Assembly (NCBI GenBank): GCA_001724265.1
Contig: MEDY01000292.1
Coordinates: 1-64,000, forward strand
DNA: 64,000 nucleotides
Source: Rhizaria sp. SCN 62-66
Lineage: Eukaryota; Rhizaria, unplaced
Direction: 5' to 3'
A program made the translations under genes and the position numbers. This document shows positions 34,357-44,582 of this stretch, piece after piece. Position 1 is the first letter of the stretch. Every line of letters starts with the position of its first letter. The notes below the pieces were generated by a model. The model was not told the origin of the DNA and made no database searches. It was given only the letters and a program-made list of their open reading frames with translations.

Positions 34357-36110
34357 CTAGCGACAGCGAGACTCTGCATGACGACACCACCGGCTGCAAC
34401 AGCGACAGCGACAGCGCCACGGCGACGCGTCAGCTCAAGTCCCTCGCGAACCCCCCGGTCACCCCGCGCAGCAGCCACAGCAACACTGCGCAGCCCGCCG
34501 CGGCGACTACCGGTGGCGGCTTGCCTTCCGCGCCGGGCGGCCTAACTTCGAGCGCGAGCGGCGGCCCGCGGCCCGTGATCGGCCCCCGCGGGTGGCTCTC
34601 CGACTCTGACTGGGAGGCGCTGCTCACGGTCATGTTCGAGAGCGGCGCGCCCGCGCCCAACGCGGCCCACGGCAAGCGGCTCACGGTCACAACTGTGAGC
34701 GAGGGCCGCATCTACTGCGTGACGCACGTGGTGCTCGTTCTCAGCGAGTTCGGCACGCGGCCCATCTTGGACTGCTGCGTGTCGGCGGCCGACTGCCCGC
34801 GCGCGCGCAGGGCCGAGGCGGACCGGTTCCTGGAGCGGCTGGCACAGCTGCTGGCGCAATGGCTACTGTTCATTGCCCGGGGCTACCCAGAGACGCACTC
34901 GCACAACCGCGAGGCCGTGGTCGAGATCAGCGCGTGTCTGATGATCCTCAAGCAGAACGGCGTTAAGCTCGGCCGCCGCGTGCTCGAGGCCGTGCGCCGC
35001 ACCGTGGACCTGTTGCTGGTCGATGCGGAGACCAGGGGCAAGAGCCAGAAGCTGCGGACGGCAGGCGTGACGGAGAAGGAGAACGTGTACGTGCCGATCA
35101 TCTGCCACAACCAGAGCAAGACGGGCAAGGGCGCCATGTTCGCCACCTACCACACGCACTACTTGGTCGGCATGCTGTACCAGCTCGTCGTCGCCGACTG
35201 CTTCGGTGGGCTGGGCCGCGTCAATTACCCCAACACCGACGGGACGGAGCCCCTGGAGCCCGCCGTGGCCGCGGCCGTCGCGCAGGCCGCCGCGGGCGAC
35301 GTCACCGTCTCTCTGCTCGACAACAACGTGAACGGTAACGCCAACACAAGCGCTGCGACTGGCAAGGGCAATGGCAAGCGAGGGGGCAAGAGGGACGCTT
35401 TTGCCAGCCCCGGACCTGTCCCTACGCTGAACGACGGCAACGACAACAACGAAGACGGAGATATTGAAGGTTCGTCTTTATTCGGCGGCTTAACCTTGGC
35501 GGCCGCGCACCTCGTCGACGGCTCCGCGCTCGAGTCCGCGCTGGTGCTGCCCACGCCGCGGCCGCTGGGCCTGCCGCGCGGCCACGTGGCCGCCGAGGGC
35601 CGCTACCAACCTCAGCCCCAGGACGTGTACGCCCGGCTCTACCACTGGGGCGATATCGCCCCGCCAGGCTACTGCCCCTCGGAGCCCTACCGCGCCTACC
35701 AGCAGCTTAGTACTACTACCACAGCGACGGCGAAAAGCGGTGCTGTGGGAACACCGACGCGGAGTGCAACGCCGACTCGGGGCCGGAGCTCTGCTGCGTC
35801 CAATGGAACTGGTAGCGCAAGTGGGACGCCGATGCAGCAGACGAAGCTGCAGTTCAAGACAGCGGCCGACGCGGCGGGGGAGAACCTGGAGCTCGTTGAC
35901 GTCTGGAAGGACTTTTACGAGCTCGAGTTCAGCGGCGCTGGAGCTGCGTCTGCGGTTGTCGCTTTGACCCAGGGTACAAGTAAGGCGGCCGCCAAGAAGG
36001 CCGAGCAGGCCGCCAAGGCCGCCGCCACGAAGACGGCCGCCGCTGCCAAGACGACGCTCAAGCGCGCTCAGTCTGACGCCACGGGGCCCATGAGCCGTTA
36101 TGTCAAGTAA
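32363..36110 (+). CDS. Large protein of unknown function with a reading-frame change at an AAC repeat
   Basis: ATG at 32363; the frame runs with clear coding character to the AAC repeat at 33491-33577. There it codes poly-Asn and then enters a poor-quality frame (KRRRRRR...) that stops at 33754. The next frame, poly-Thr across the repeat, then SGGGGGG and LLGTPKKLSRTATP, carries the rest of the gene to TAA at 36108-36110. A one-base indel in or near the repeat would join them (about 1,249 residues in total). Ordered blocks: about residues 10-75 (FCLAQPYFVLQKIIEDNDTE), about 190-310 (VRWVQHAANLWRQFVPPRL), and about 740-1,000, a long helical region including CLMILKQNGVKLGRRVLEAV. Ser/Thr/Pro-rich linkers contain many VGTPR and SPTR sites of cyclin-dependent-kinase type. 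I do not recognise the family. Confidence 0.7.
33491..33577 (+). repeat. Perfect (AAC)29 microsatellite in coding sequence
   Basis: Twenty-nine uninterrupted AAC units, then AAG and six CGG units. The gene's frame differs before and after this block, so the repeat is the likely site of an indel, whether real or introduced in sequencing. Confidence 0.95.
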
Positions 36111-36508
36111 TTTGTAATTTAATCACTATCTATCTTTTTAATCAATGATTATTTTTTCTTTTTGCGCCTCTTACTAGGCGCCGCTTTCTTTTTCAACATG
36201 CACGAGTCGGGACCGTGTGCGGCCATCGAGATGCGTCGTCTGTCAACTTGAAAAACAATTGGACACAACACCCCCCGTGATCAGCCGCTCTCGTGTCGAC
36301 AAAAATCAAAAATACACGCACTAACAATGTTTATTTCGTCAATCTGCACGCCTATTGAAGATTATTTCGTCTTGAAAATTGGATGTCTAATTGCGAGACC
36401 TCATTCTAGCGACTGTGACTACGATTTTTCATGTCTTGATTGCAACTTGATCTGCAGCCACTGTTCACCCGCCGTCTCCCCCGCTTCTTTGCCTTTTCAG
36501 ACACCGGA
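36111..36508. other. AT-rich spacer and promoter of the SQ-rich gene
   Basis: 398 bases, AT-rich, ending in a pyrimidine tract just before the ATG at 36509. No other feature seen. Confidence 0.5.
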
Positions 36509-39500
36509 ATGAAACGCCGTGTTTTCGTTCCTGTTCTCCCCCAAGGTACGCCATCTTTCTCGCGACCCCGTCTTTTCACCTCCTGTCACGCCATTTGGAT
36601 CTTGCCTCACTTAGCTCCCGTTTTGTTTTTCGCCCCCCTTGACAGCCGGCGGCGCCGACCGCCCTTCGCTGCTGGCGCGCCCCGCCGCCGCGCCCGCGCT
36701 GCTTGCCAAGCCGGCCTCGACCCTCCTGCAAGTACGTCCCGCGCTCTATCTGCCTCTTGAGGCCCTCGCCCTGACCTGCACTTCAAGTACTTGATCTCGC
36801 ATTCGCTTTGTAACATTTCCGTTTCTGACTGATTCACTCATCTCTCTTTCTTGTGATAATTGAACTGTTTTCAGCAGCAGAAGCCTCGCCTGCCCGGTGT
36901 CGCCGGTCTTGCCGCCTCCGCGAGCACGACCGCGTCCGGCGACGTCCTGGCCGCCCGCTCCGCACTGGCGCTCAGCCAGACCGGCGCGCTACTCTCACAG
37001 TCGCTGTCCCAGGCCCGCAGTCTCCGCGACGACAGCGACGGCGACGGCGAGGACCGCGACCGCGACCGTGGGCAGCTGAGTGACCGTGAGCTGCAGAGCG
37101 ACGACGACGACAACGAGGGGAACCAGCGTGAGAATGTCATGTTTTCGCAGTCCAACTCACTTCTCTCGCAACAGGTACGCATACAGCAAACAAAAGCACA
37201 ATATTTTTCCACTTTTACTCCTTTCTTATATCTATCAAACTTTGATTTTTTCTTAGAGTTTATAGCTCACCGATTTTTCATGTTACAAACACTGTTACAA
37301 ACATTTTCACTTCTGTCGCTCCGCCGCCACGTCCTAACTTTAACTTATTTGACCTCGCTCTGCAAACCCGTAACCTCGACCGTGTGACCGCATGACCGTG
37401 ATCGCAGGCCCCGCCGGCCCGCCGCAAGCTCCTGGCCACCGGCGGCGGCCTCACGCCCGCGCCCGGCGGCTTCTCTTTCTCGCAATCGCTGTCGCAGTCG
37501 CTCTCGCACTCGCAGTCACAGAGCTCTCGTGCGCTGCCTTCGAGTCAGTTCACGCGCCCTCTCCACAGCGGCAGCAACGCCAACACTGGCGTTAGCGCTG
37601 GCGCCAGCGCGAGCACCGCGTCCAGCCGTAGTGCCAGCGCCAGCAGTGCGACCGCGACCGAGACTGCGACCGTGGCCGTGAGCAAGACTGCGGCTGCGGC
37701 GGCCCCCGGCGGCCCCGCCTTCCCCCCGCTGTCACAGGCGCAGTCACTTGTCCAGCTCTCGCAGACGTTGTCTCAGTCGTTGTCTCAGTCGCTGTCGCAA
37801 AACATGCACGACGATGGCGACAATAACAATAACAACAACAACAGCAATAGCAATAACGACGACGACGATGACACCAACCCCACCAACACGAATGCTGCTG
37901 ACGCTGAAGCTGATGCTGACACGAGCGCTGAGACCGCTGAGACCAGGACTGCCGCCGCGGCTGACGCGGAGGCTGAGACTAAGTCTGAGTCGGTCTCTGA
38001 GGGACGCGGCTTACTTTACGACTCGCTTCCCGGCTCTCAAACTCAAGCCGCCCTCGAGCCCGCCCTCTCACAGTCCTCTTCTGACAGCGCCAGCGCCAGC
38101 GCCAGTGCCAGCGCCGGTCCGAGTGTCGCGAGTGATAAGACTGAGTCCAAGGCCAAGAAGCCTGCTCTGTCTCTTGCCAAGTCAAGTAGCAAGACTGACG
38201 ACGCTCACACCGACTCGAGTAACGCCGACTCTAGCCCCAGCAGCTCTGTGACTGCAAAGAAGCCGAAGACGGTCACCACTGCCGCTGCCGCTGCCGCCGC
38301 CGCAGCTCTTGCTGCTGCCAACAACAACGACGACGATGACAATGCAGGCTCTAGCTCTAACGTCGCTGCCGCTGCCTCCAAGACCGAGCCCGTCACCTAC
38401 ACCCCCCTGGGCCTGGCCCTCGGCGCCGGCTCCAGCGAGAGCGGCCGCAGCAGCAAGGCCGACGCCAGCGCCGCCAAGGCGACTGCTGCGACTCCAACTG
38501 TGGCCAAGGCCGCTGCCCCCAAGCCTAAGGTAACCAAGCCCTCTAAGTCCGCTGACAACAACGACGACGATGGCGATAACGATGATGACCAGAATGACAA
38601 TGACAAGACGGGGTCCCAGTCCACGCCGGCCCCCAAGCCCCGTGGCAAGGTCGTCCCGAACCCCGCCAGCACGGCCACCGTCCCCAAGGCCAAGCCCGCC
38701 GCCAAGGCCGCTCTTAGCGCCCCGGCCGCCGCGTCTAAGGGGAGCGCCGCCGCATTTAAGGGAGGCGCGGGCTCTAAGCGCAAGTCGACTTACCGGCCAC
38801 CGCGCGGGGTGTACGACGACGCGACGCTGGTTTGGCTGCGCAACTACGTCGAGGAGGCCGCGCTGGGTGACGGAGACCTCAGCTACGAGGCGCTCTCCGA
38901 CACCGACGACGAGCACGGCAGCGGCGGTGCCGGTGAATGGTACTGGGAGGACGAAGTCGGCCTCAACGGCGACGACGACGACGATGTGGCAGCCTGGGAG
39001 GAGTTCTACGCTTCACGGTCCATCTACTACGACGGGCTGGGCGCCCCGGGCCGCCGCGCCGGGGTCAGCCAGTCGAGCGCGCCCGGGCGGTTCGTCGGCG
39101 ATGGCGGCCGTCGCGGGTCCCGCCGGCCGAGCCGCGAGGAGCGCCGCCGCGGGCTGGCCTGGAGCACCGCCGCCGAGAGCGGTTCTAGTTCAAGCAGCCG
39201 CAGTGGCGGCGGCGGCAGGGCGCAGGGCAAGCGCAAGGCTGACGCTGAGGCTGAGGCTGACAGCTCTCGTGCGAGTGCGAGCGCAAGCGCGAGCGGTAAG
39301 AAGGCTCGCGTTGCTGCTGCGACGAAGGGCAAGGGGAAGGGGAAGGGGAAGGCCAAGCGCAGTGACAACGATGGCAGCGCCAGCGACAACGACAAAGACG
39401 AGAGTGGCAATGACAATGAGGTGCAGCTGAAGCCTGTCTCTGCCGCCGCCGCCGCTGCCGCTGCCGCTGCCGCTGCTGGTGGTGGTGGCTCTGGCTCCAG

Positions 39501-40385
39501 TGCAGGTGCTGATGGTGCGAAAGCCAAGCGCGAGTCTCTGATTGTCCCTGTTGCCAATGTCAAGAAGGAGCCCGCAGCCACCACTGCTGCTGCTCAGGCT
39601 AAGGCTAAAGCTGGCACTGCAGCTGCTGCACCTGCGCTGGCGCTGGCCACTGGCGGCAAGAAGGGCAGCGCGGGGCTGCTGCTCACCAAGCCCACCAACG
39701 GCAACGCTCACAGCGCTGGCGCTGACAGCGGCAAGAAGACCAAGAACAGCGCTGCTGCTGCTGACGCCGACGAGAACGAGGGGGAGGCGGCTGGCGACAG
39801 CGAATCAAGCTCCAGCTCTAGCTCTACGAGTGCAAGCGCGAGTGCGAGTAGCAAGAAGAGCGTGGCCAAGCCTGCTGCTGGTGTTGCGAAGCCTACACTT
39901 GCTCTTGCCTCGTCTAAGGACTCTGAGCCCAAGAGCACTGCAGCGTCTAAGGGTGCTGCTACGACTGTCAAGACTGAGCCCAAGACCATTGTCACTCCCG
40001 CTAACAACAACACCGCTAACACCAATAACAACACCGACGCTCACACCGACACCAACACTGCTTGCGCCAGTGCCAGTGCCAGCGCCAGTGACGCGGTCAA
40101 GAAGATGACTGACAACGACAACGACAGCGCTGAAGTCAAGCCGCCTGGTGCCGAAGTCAAGCCGCCCCATTCCATGTCCGACACTGAGAGTAACGCCTCT
40201 CTCGCGAGCACAGCGGCTGCTGCTGACAGCACCGAGACCGTCGACAGCAGTGTCACAGCGGCGGCCAGTGACGACGACCGCGTTGGCAGCAGCAGCGGAC
40301 TGAGCCCCCACTCCATCCCTGCCGCCGCTGCCTCCTCAGCCGCCGCAGCCGCGGCCGCCGCTGCTGCGGACACTGAGGCTGAGTC

Positions 40386-40416
<31 letters not shown>

Positions 40417-40785
40417 GCCGACGGTAACGCTGATGCTGCTGCGCCTGCGGCGGTGGAGCTGCGCGTGTCGCCAGGCCTGGTCAAGGGCGTCGAGGAGGCG
40501 CTGGCGGAGATCGAGACTATTCTCTCTCAGTCGCACCCGCAGCTCTCGCGGTCGCAGTCAGAGTCTGCGGCTGCGAGAGCCCAGGAGGCTGAGGAGGCCG
40601 AGGAGACCGTGGAGACCGAGGAGACCCAGGAGGCCGAGGAGGCAGAGGAAGAGGAAGAGGAAGAGCAGGAGGTGGAGGTGGACGAGGAAACGCTTGCGCG
40701 GTGCTTCGACCTGGGCGACGACGGTGAGTACACCCTTAAGCCGGGGTACAAGTACGGCGACGACGGCGCCATCCTTCCCGTGTGA
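36509..40785 (+). CDS. Four-exon SQ-rich, acidic, probably nuclear protein (1,266 aa)
   Basis: Exons 36509-36545, 36646-36731, 36875-37174 and 37408-40785 join in frame through introns starting GTACGC, GTACGT and GTACGC and ending in AG; the stop is TGA. The start ATG gives MKRRVFVPVLPQ, and the frame is supported by all three splice junctions. The first ~180 residues hold more than a dozen SQ dipeptides (SQSLSQSLSQ and similar), with more near residues 300 and 1,190. Such clusters are preferred sites of ATM/ATR-family kinases and mark many DNA-damage-response proteins. The middle has basic KRK and KGKGKGKAKR stretches, likely nuclear localisation signals, and VKKEP and VKTEP sites that fit the SUMO consensus. 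One ordered block lies near residues 600-700 (ATLVWLRNYVEEAALGD). The C-terminus is highly acidic and ends GYKYGDDGAILPV. Family not recognised; the nuclear role is inferred. Confidence 0.75.
40132..40166 (+). repeat. Dispersed motif GAAGTCAAGCCGCC, two tandem copies
   Basis: Reverse complement of GGCGGCYTRACTTC. Two exact copies 21 bases apart code EVKPPGAEVKPP in the SQ-rich protein. In the opposite orientation the same DNA codes GGLTS at 2950, 34536 and 63019. Confidence 0.8.
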
Positions 40786-41282
40786 GCGCGCGACAGTGCG
40801 AGTGCGGCAAATCAGTGCGGCGTAAGTGCAACGCAGTGCAGTATCAGCGGCGCAAACAGCACATCAGCGGCGCAGACCTTACACACGCATCACAGTTTGA
40901 CTGCAAATGTGGCCGGCGATGTGGCCGGCGACTGTTATGTTAAATGAGTAAGTAAGTGAAGTGGCCAGGGATTGAACATTGAAGTAGTAGCGGTGCAGCT
41001 ACTTGAAATACTGACCAACAGCAGTGAAACAGGACCTTAACATTAGAATGTGATATTAACAATTGTACAACTGTGATGAACTCAAAAGTAACGCGAAAGA
41101 TGAATACGCAAGCAGACTAAGAAAATACACAAACCAATCCAGTAATACGTACGTACTCATATCGCAATGAAAGCTGTTCAAACATTCTGCAAAATATAGA
41201 TAGCGTCCGTCATACGTGTTGACTTTTTGCGATGTCATATGAGGAAAAATCAAACTGTATTGCGCGTTCATCATGGTTATGG
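40786..41282. other. AT-rich spacer between convergent genes
   Basis: 497 bases between a TGA on the plus strand and a TAA on the minus strand. The left end contains short tandem-like CAGTGCGGC/CAGCGGCGCA pieces continuing from the coding sequence; the rest is plain AT-rich. No gene seen. Confidence 0.5.
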
Positions 41283-42236
41283 TTACGCGTATATCCCCGC
41301 GCCGGCCGGTTGGTGCCAGACGACGCTCTCGCCGACACTGCGCGCGGGGTTCCGGTCCAGATGCAGGCCGCCGCCGCCCGTGACGGTGCCGCTGCCCGCG
41401 CCGCCGCGGTCGCCGCCGCGGCTGCGGTCCGCCGAGACCGCCGCCCCGCCCAGCGGCGCCGCGCCGAGGCTGCTCGCGGTCAACACGCCGAGGCCGCCCG
41501 GGGTCGGCGTCGCGGTGGCGGCGCCGTTGAACAGACTGGGTGCGCCAGCAACGCCGCCCGGGCTGCTGGACGGTGCGCCGCTGCCGCTGCCGCCGCCACC
41601 GCTGCTGCTGGTGCCGAGCCCGCTACTAGGGGCTGCGGTACCGATGCCGCCGGTGACGACTCGGTGGTTCATGAAAGAACCCGTGTTGGCCCCCGAGGGC
41701 GTGGCCAGCGCCGCGTTGGCGGCGGCCGTCGCGGCGGCGGCCGCAGCGGCCACAGCGGCGCGGCCGTCGGCGCCGGCGCCCGTGAAAGAAGTGCCCGTAA
41801 AGGCGGCGCCGGTGATGTGGGGCACGGCGAGCTCGGCGGGCGCGGGGACGGCGGCGGCGACGGACCTTGCCGAGGGGCCGTTGAGGCTGCCGCTGGGCAC
41901 GACCGCAGGCGCTGTTGTTGTCGCAGTCACCACAGCAACGGCAGGCGTGACCGAAAGAGCGGGCGTGATAGCGGGGGCAGGGGCGGCGGCGCGCGCGGGG
42001 ACGGGGACGTGGCTGGCTGGGGTCGGCGCAGGGGTGGGGGTCGGGGAAGCGGGGGCGGGAACGGCGTTCACGACGATGCCTAAGCTTGCTGCAAGGGTTG
42101 ACACGGCCACCGGAATAGCTGTGGTGCTACCATCAGGGGCGGTTGTGGCTGTGTGCGGCAGAGTGCGGACCGCAAGGCACAACGACATGAAAGATAGGAG
42201 GAGGAGAAAGAAGGCAGAGCGGGACAGCGACGGCAT
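41283..42236 (-). CDS. Small secreted-type Ala/Pro/Gly/Ser-rich protein (317 aa)
   Basis: ATG at 42234-42236 to TAA at 41283-41285. The N-terminus is a textbook signal peptide: a short basic stretch, then the hydrophobic core AFFLLLLSFMSLCLA, with likely cleavage near residue 22-24. The rest is Ala/Thr/Val/Pro-rich with alternating Pro (PTPTPAPTPA), then a poly-Ala stretch and Gly/Ser-rich repeats. No second membrane segment or Cys-rich domain is visible. Such composition fits an O-glycosylated surface or wall protein. A plus-strand frame over the same interval (41227-42324) is a GC-rich shadow. Sequence-specific function unknown. Confidence 0.65.
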   Translation of the reverse strand: MPSLSRSAFFLLLLSFMSLCLAVRTLPHTATTAPDGSTTAIPVAVSTLAASLGIVVNAVPAPASPTPTPAPTPASHVPVPARAAAPAPAITPALSVTPAVAVVTATTTAPAVVPSGSLNGPSARSVAAAVPAPAELAVPHITGAAFTGTSFTGAGADGRAAVAAAAAAATAAANAALATPSGANTGSFMNHRVVTGGIGTAAPSSGLGTSSSGGGGSGSGAPSSSPGGVAGAPSLFNGAATATPTPGGLGVLTASSLGAAPLGGAAVSADRSRGGDRGGAGSGTVTGGGGLHLDRNPARSVGESVVWHQPAGAGIYA

Positions 42237-42608
42237 TCTCTTCCCAGAAGCCTACGCTATGGACATGCAAAGTTGGACAATAATACAAATTGAATTTAGT
42301 TTGATGCAATGCTTTCTACTATAAAATTAAGCTTTACTTTGGTATGACGACTCTTCAAGTGAAAATCGACACCAGAAGTTTGTGCTCATATTTTCTTCTG
42401 GAAGCCGTTGTCCCCGCTACATCATGGTCATGATCAAGCTGACTCTCCTAAGTTCAACCATTGCTCAAAAATCAAACGAATTTCGAGTTGGCACATAAAA
42501 TATATAAGATTGCAGAAAACGTTCAAAAGATTGTTATTTATTGCTAGATGCTCACATAACGGCTGTTTACACCGCAGCCATCACTTTTCAAGTTGCAGTC
42601 ACCGCGTT
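42237..42608. other. AT-rich spacer
   Basis: 372 bases between two minus-strand genes: the 3' end of CTU1 and the promoter side of the small secreted-type gene. Nothing else seen. Confidence 0.5.
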
Positions 42609-44079
42609 TCAAGTCGCACTGCTCTCATGCTCCAGCTCCTGCTCCTGCTCCAGCTGCGGCTGCACATACTGCTTCTCCTGCCGCTCCTTCTCCCTGGCGG
42701 CCTTGACGGCGTTGAGCTCGCCCACGGTCACGCACGCCTTGCAGACCGGCATGCTCGACACGTAGCCACAGCGCCCGCACACGCCGCGCACGGGCGCGCC
42801 GCGCTTCGCCGTCGTGGACACGGAGAAGGACTCGGCCGACAGCAGCGTCTGCAGCAACGCCTGCGGGGCCACGCGCTCAAGATCCTTGACCAGCTCGCGG
42901 GAGAAGTTCCTGGTAAACGAGAACAGAAAATAACAACCAAAAAAATAGCATGAGATGCTGTCAAATTCCGTTTGAAGCAACACTAGTCTCGAAACATAAA
43001 AACGCTCGACATCACTCTTAATGTGTTAATAATATCATAAACAACGTACCTGTAAGCAAAAGGCGCGTACGTGCACTCGGTGGAGAAATAATCGAGGTTC
43101 TTGTAGTACGCGTACATCACGATCTCCTTCTGGTAGGTGAACTTGAACGGCTTGGCGCGCGGCATCGGCGAGTTCTTGCCCGCCACAATCTCCACACTGC
43201 GACCCAGGCGCGAGATGTCGCCGCGCAGCAGGTTCAGTAGCACCGTCTCAGCAATGTCGTCGCAGTTATGCCCCGTCAGCAGCAGGTCCGCCTTGAGCAA
43301 CGCCGCTCCGCGGCCCAACGCCTGGCGGCGGAAGACGCCGCAGTAGGTACAGTTGCTTTTGTGGCCCATCTGCCGCACGATGTCGTCCATCGTCCACCCG
43401 TAGAGGTCCTTGTAGCTCAGCACCGTGAGCGGCACGCCGTACTGCACCTCGTTGCGCTTCACAGTTTCAAGACTGTCGTCGCGATACCCCGTGATGCCCT
43501 CGTCGATGCTCAGCAGCAAGATGTGGATGCCGTAGCCGTACCGCGCGTTGAGCGTGCAGAGAACGTCGGCAAGCACGGTGCTGTCCTTGCCGCCTGAAGC
43601 GCCGACGGCGACGCGCATGCCGGGGCGGAAGAGCGCGTTGGCCGTGATGGTGTGGTGAACTTCGTCCTCGAAGCGCCGCAGGAAGCACTGCTTGCACACG
43701 CGGCAGCCTGTGTTTGGGGAATAAAAACACATTATATATATGTATGAAAAAATAAAACACCTATTATGTAAGTTTTGTAAAGCTCTGACGAGATTGCGTT
43801 TGTCTAGTGTGAGTAAATCAAGAAGAAGCTGTAAGCGAAGAGTCAAGACGTACCAGTCTTGGGGCGAATGAGCTGAGGCTTGGCGACACGGCAGTAGTTA
43901 CACACGGCAGATGTACGCGCCGGGGCAGGTGCTGGGTTTGCCTCCAATGACGATACAGTCTCGGTCGCAGCATGGCGCGCGGGGGCGTTGACGGGGGGAA
44001 CGGGCACGGTGGGGACGACGACAGGGAGAGTGTCCGCGAAGGACATGAAGTCGTCGAGATAACACGCGTCCTCATTCAT
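42609..44079 (-). CDS. CTU1: Cytosolic tRNA 2-thiolation protein CTU1 (Ncs6)
   Basis: CTU1/Ncs6, with CTU2, thiolates the wobble uridine of tRNA-Lys(UUU), tRNA-Glu(UUC) and tRNA-Gln(UUG) in the cytosol, using sulfur from the Urm1 relay. Three exons: 43854-44079, 43050-43707 and 42609-42909. The introns (146 and 140 bases) both start GTACGT; the frame is preserved and the end is TGA. The product has 394 residues, close to the family norm. Visible landmarks are the N-terminal zinc pair CNYC...CRVCKQC (about residues 56-83), the PP-loop ATP site GASGGKDS (about 115), the catalytic-region motif [30 protein letters not shown], and the C-terminal zinc pair CGRC...CKAC (about 338-352). No inserts interrupt the domain, in sharp contrast to its neighbours. 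No in-frame TAG. Confidence 0.95.
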
Positions 44080-44582
44080 TTTGACGCGATTATAATGGTA
44101 AACGTTAGAGTAGCTATGCTTCTTGTTATATACGTCTGTTTATTCCAAATTGACGGATGTTTAAAAGCTGTGGACAGAGTCTCGCAAACACGACCTCCGG
44201 ACCTGGTCGTGTTGACTCCGCCTGCTGCCGCGCAACCTGGTGGTTCGTGGTGAGATTGACTTTAGCATAGATTTAAGCTGGTAGATGGAGATCTTGTAGA
44301 AAATCAAACTTGTATATAAAAACCAAACTTCTTTTAAATCCAGAAAAATACATCAATTTGTCATATGAAACTATCTATACTTGATTACCCCCGCGTCAAC
44401 AAAAAGGAAAGCACAAAGAGAGTCACTCATAATCACACTCGTCACGGAACATTCATCTTTCCCTTTTCCAACGCGCTTCACTTATAAAGCAACGCCGTAT
44501 ACTAGTATTACTATAATTCTTCAATCGCACATGTCATACATGTCCTCTTGCAGCAACAAAGCCAATCCGTGCAGATCATCTC
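44080..44582. other. AT-rich spacer
   Basis: 503 bases upstream of CTU1 and downstream of the P4-ATPase, both on the minus strand. No gene or RNA seen. Confidence 0.5.

Noticed and set aside
41227-42324. Plus-strand frame of 365 codons
   Set aside because: Begins in AT-rich spacer and reads the antisense of the secreted-type gene; the minus strand has a clear signal peptide and TAA stop.
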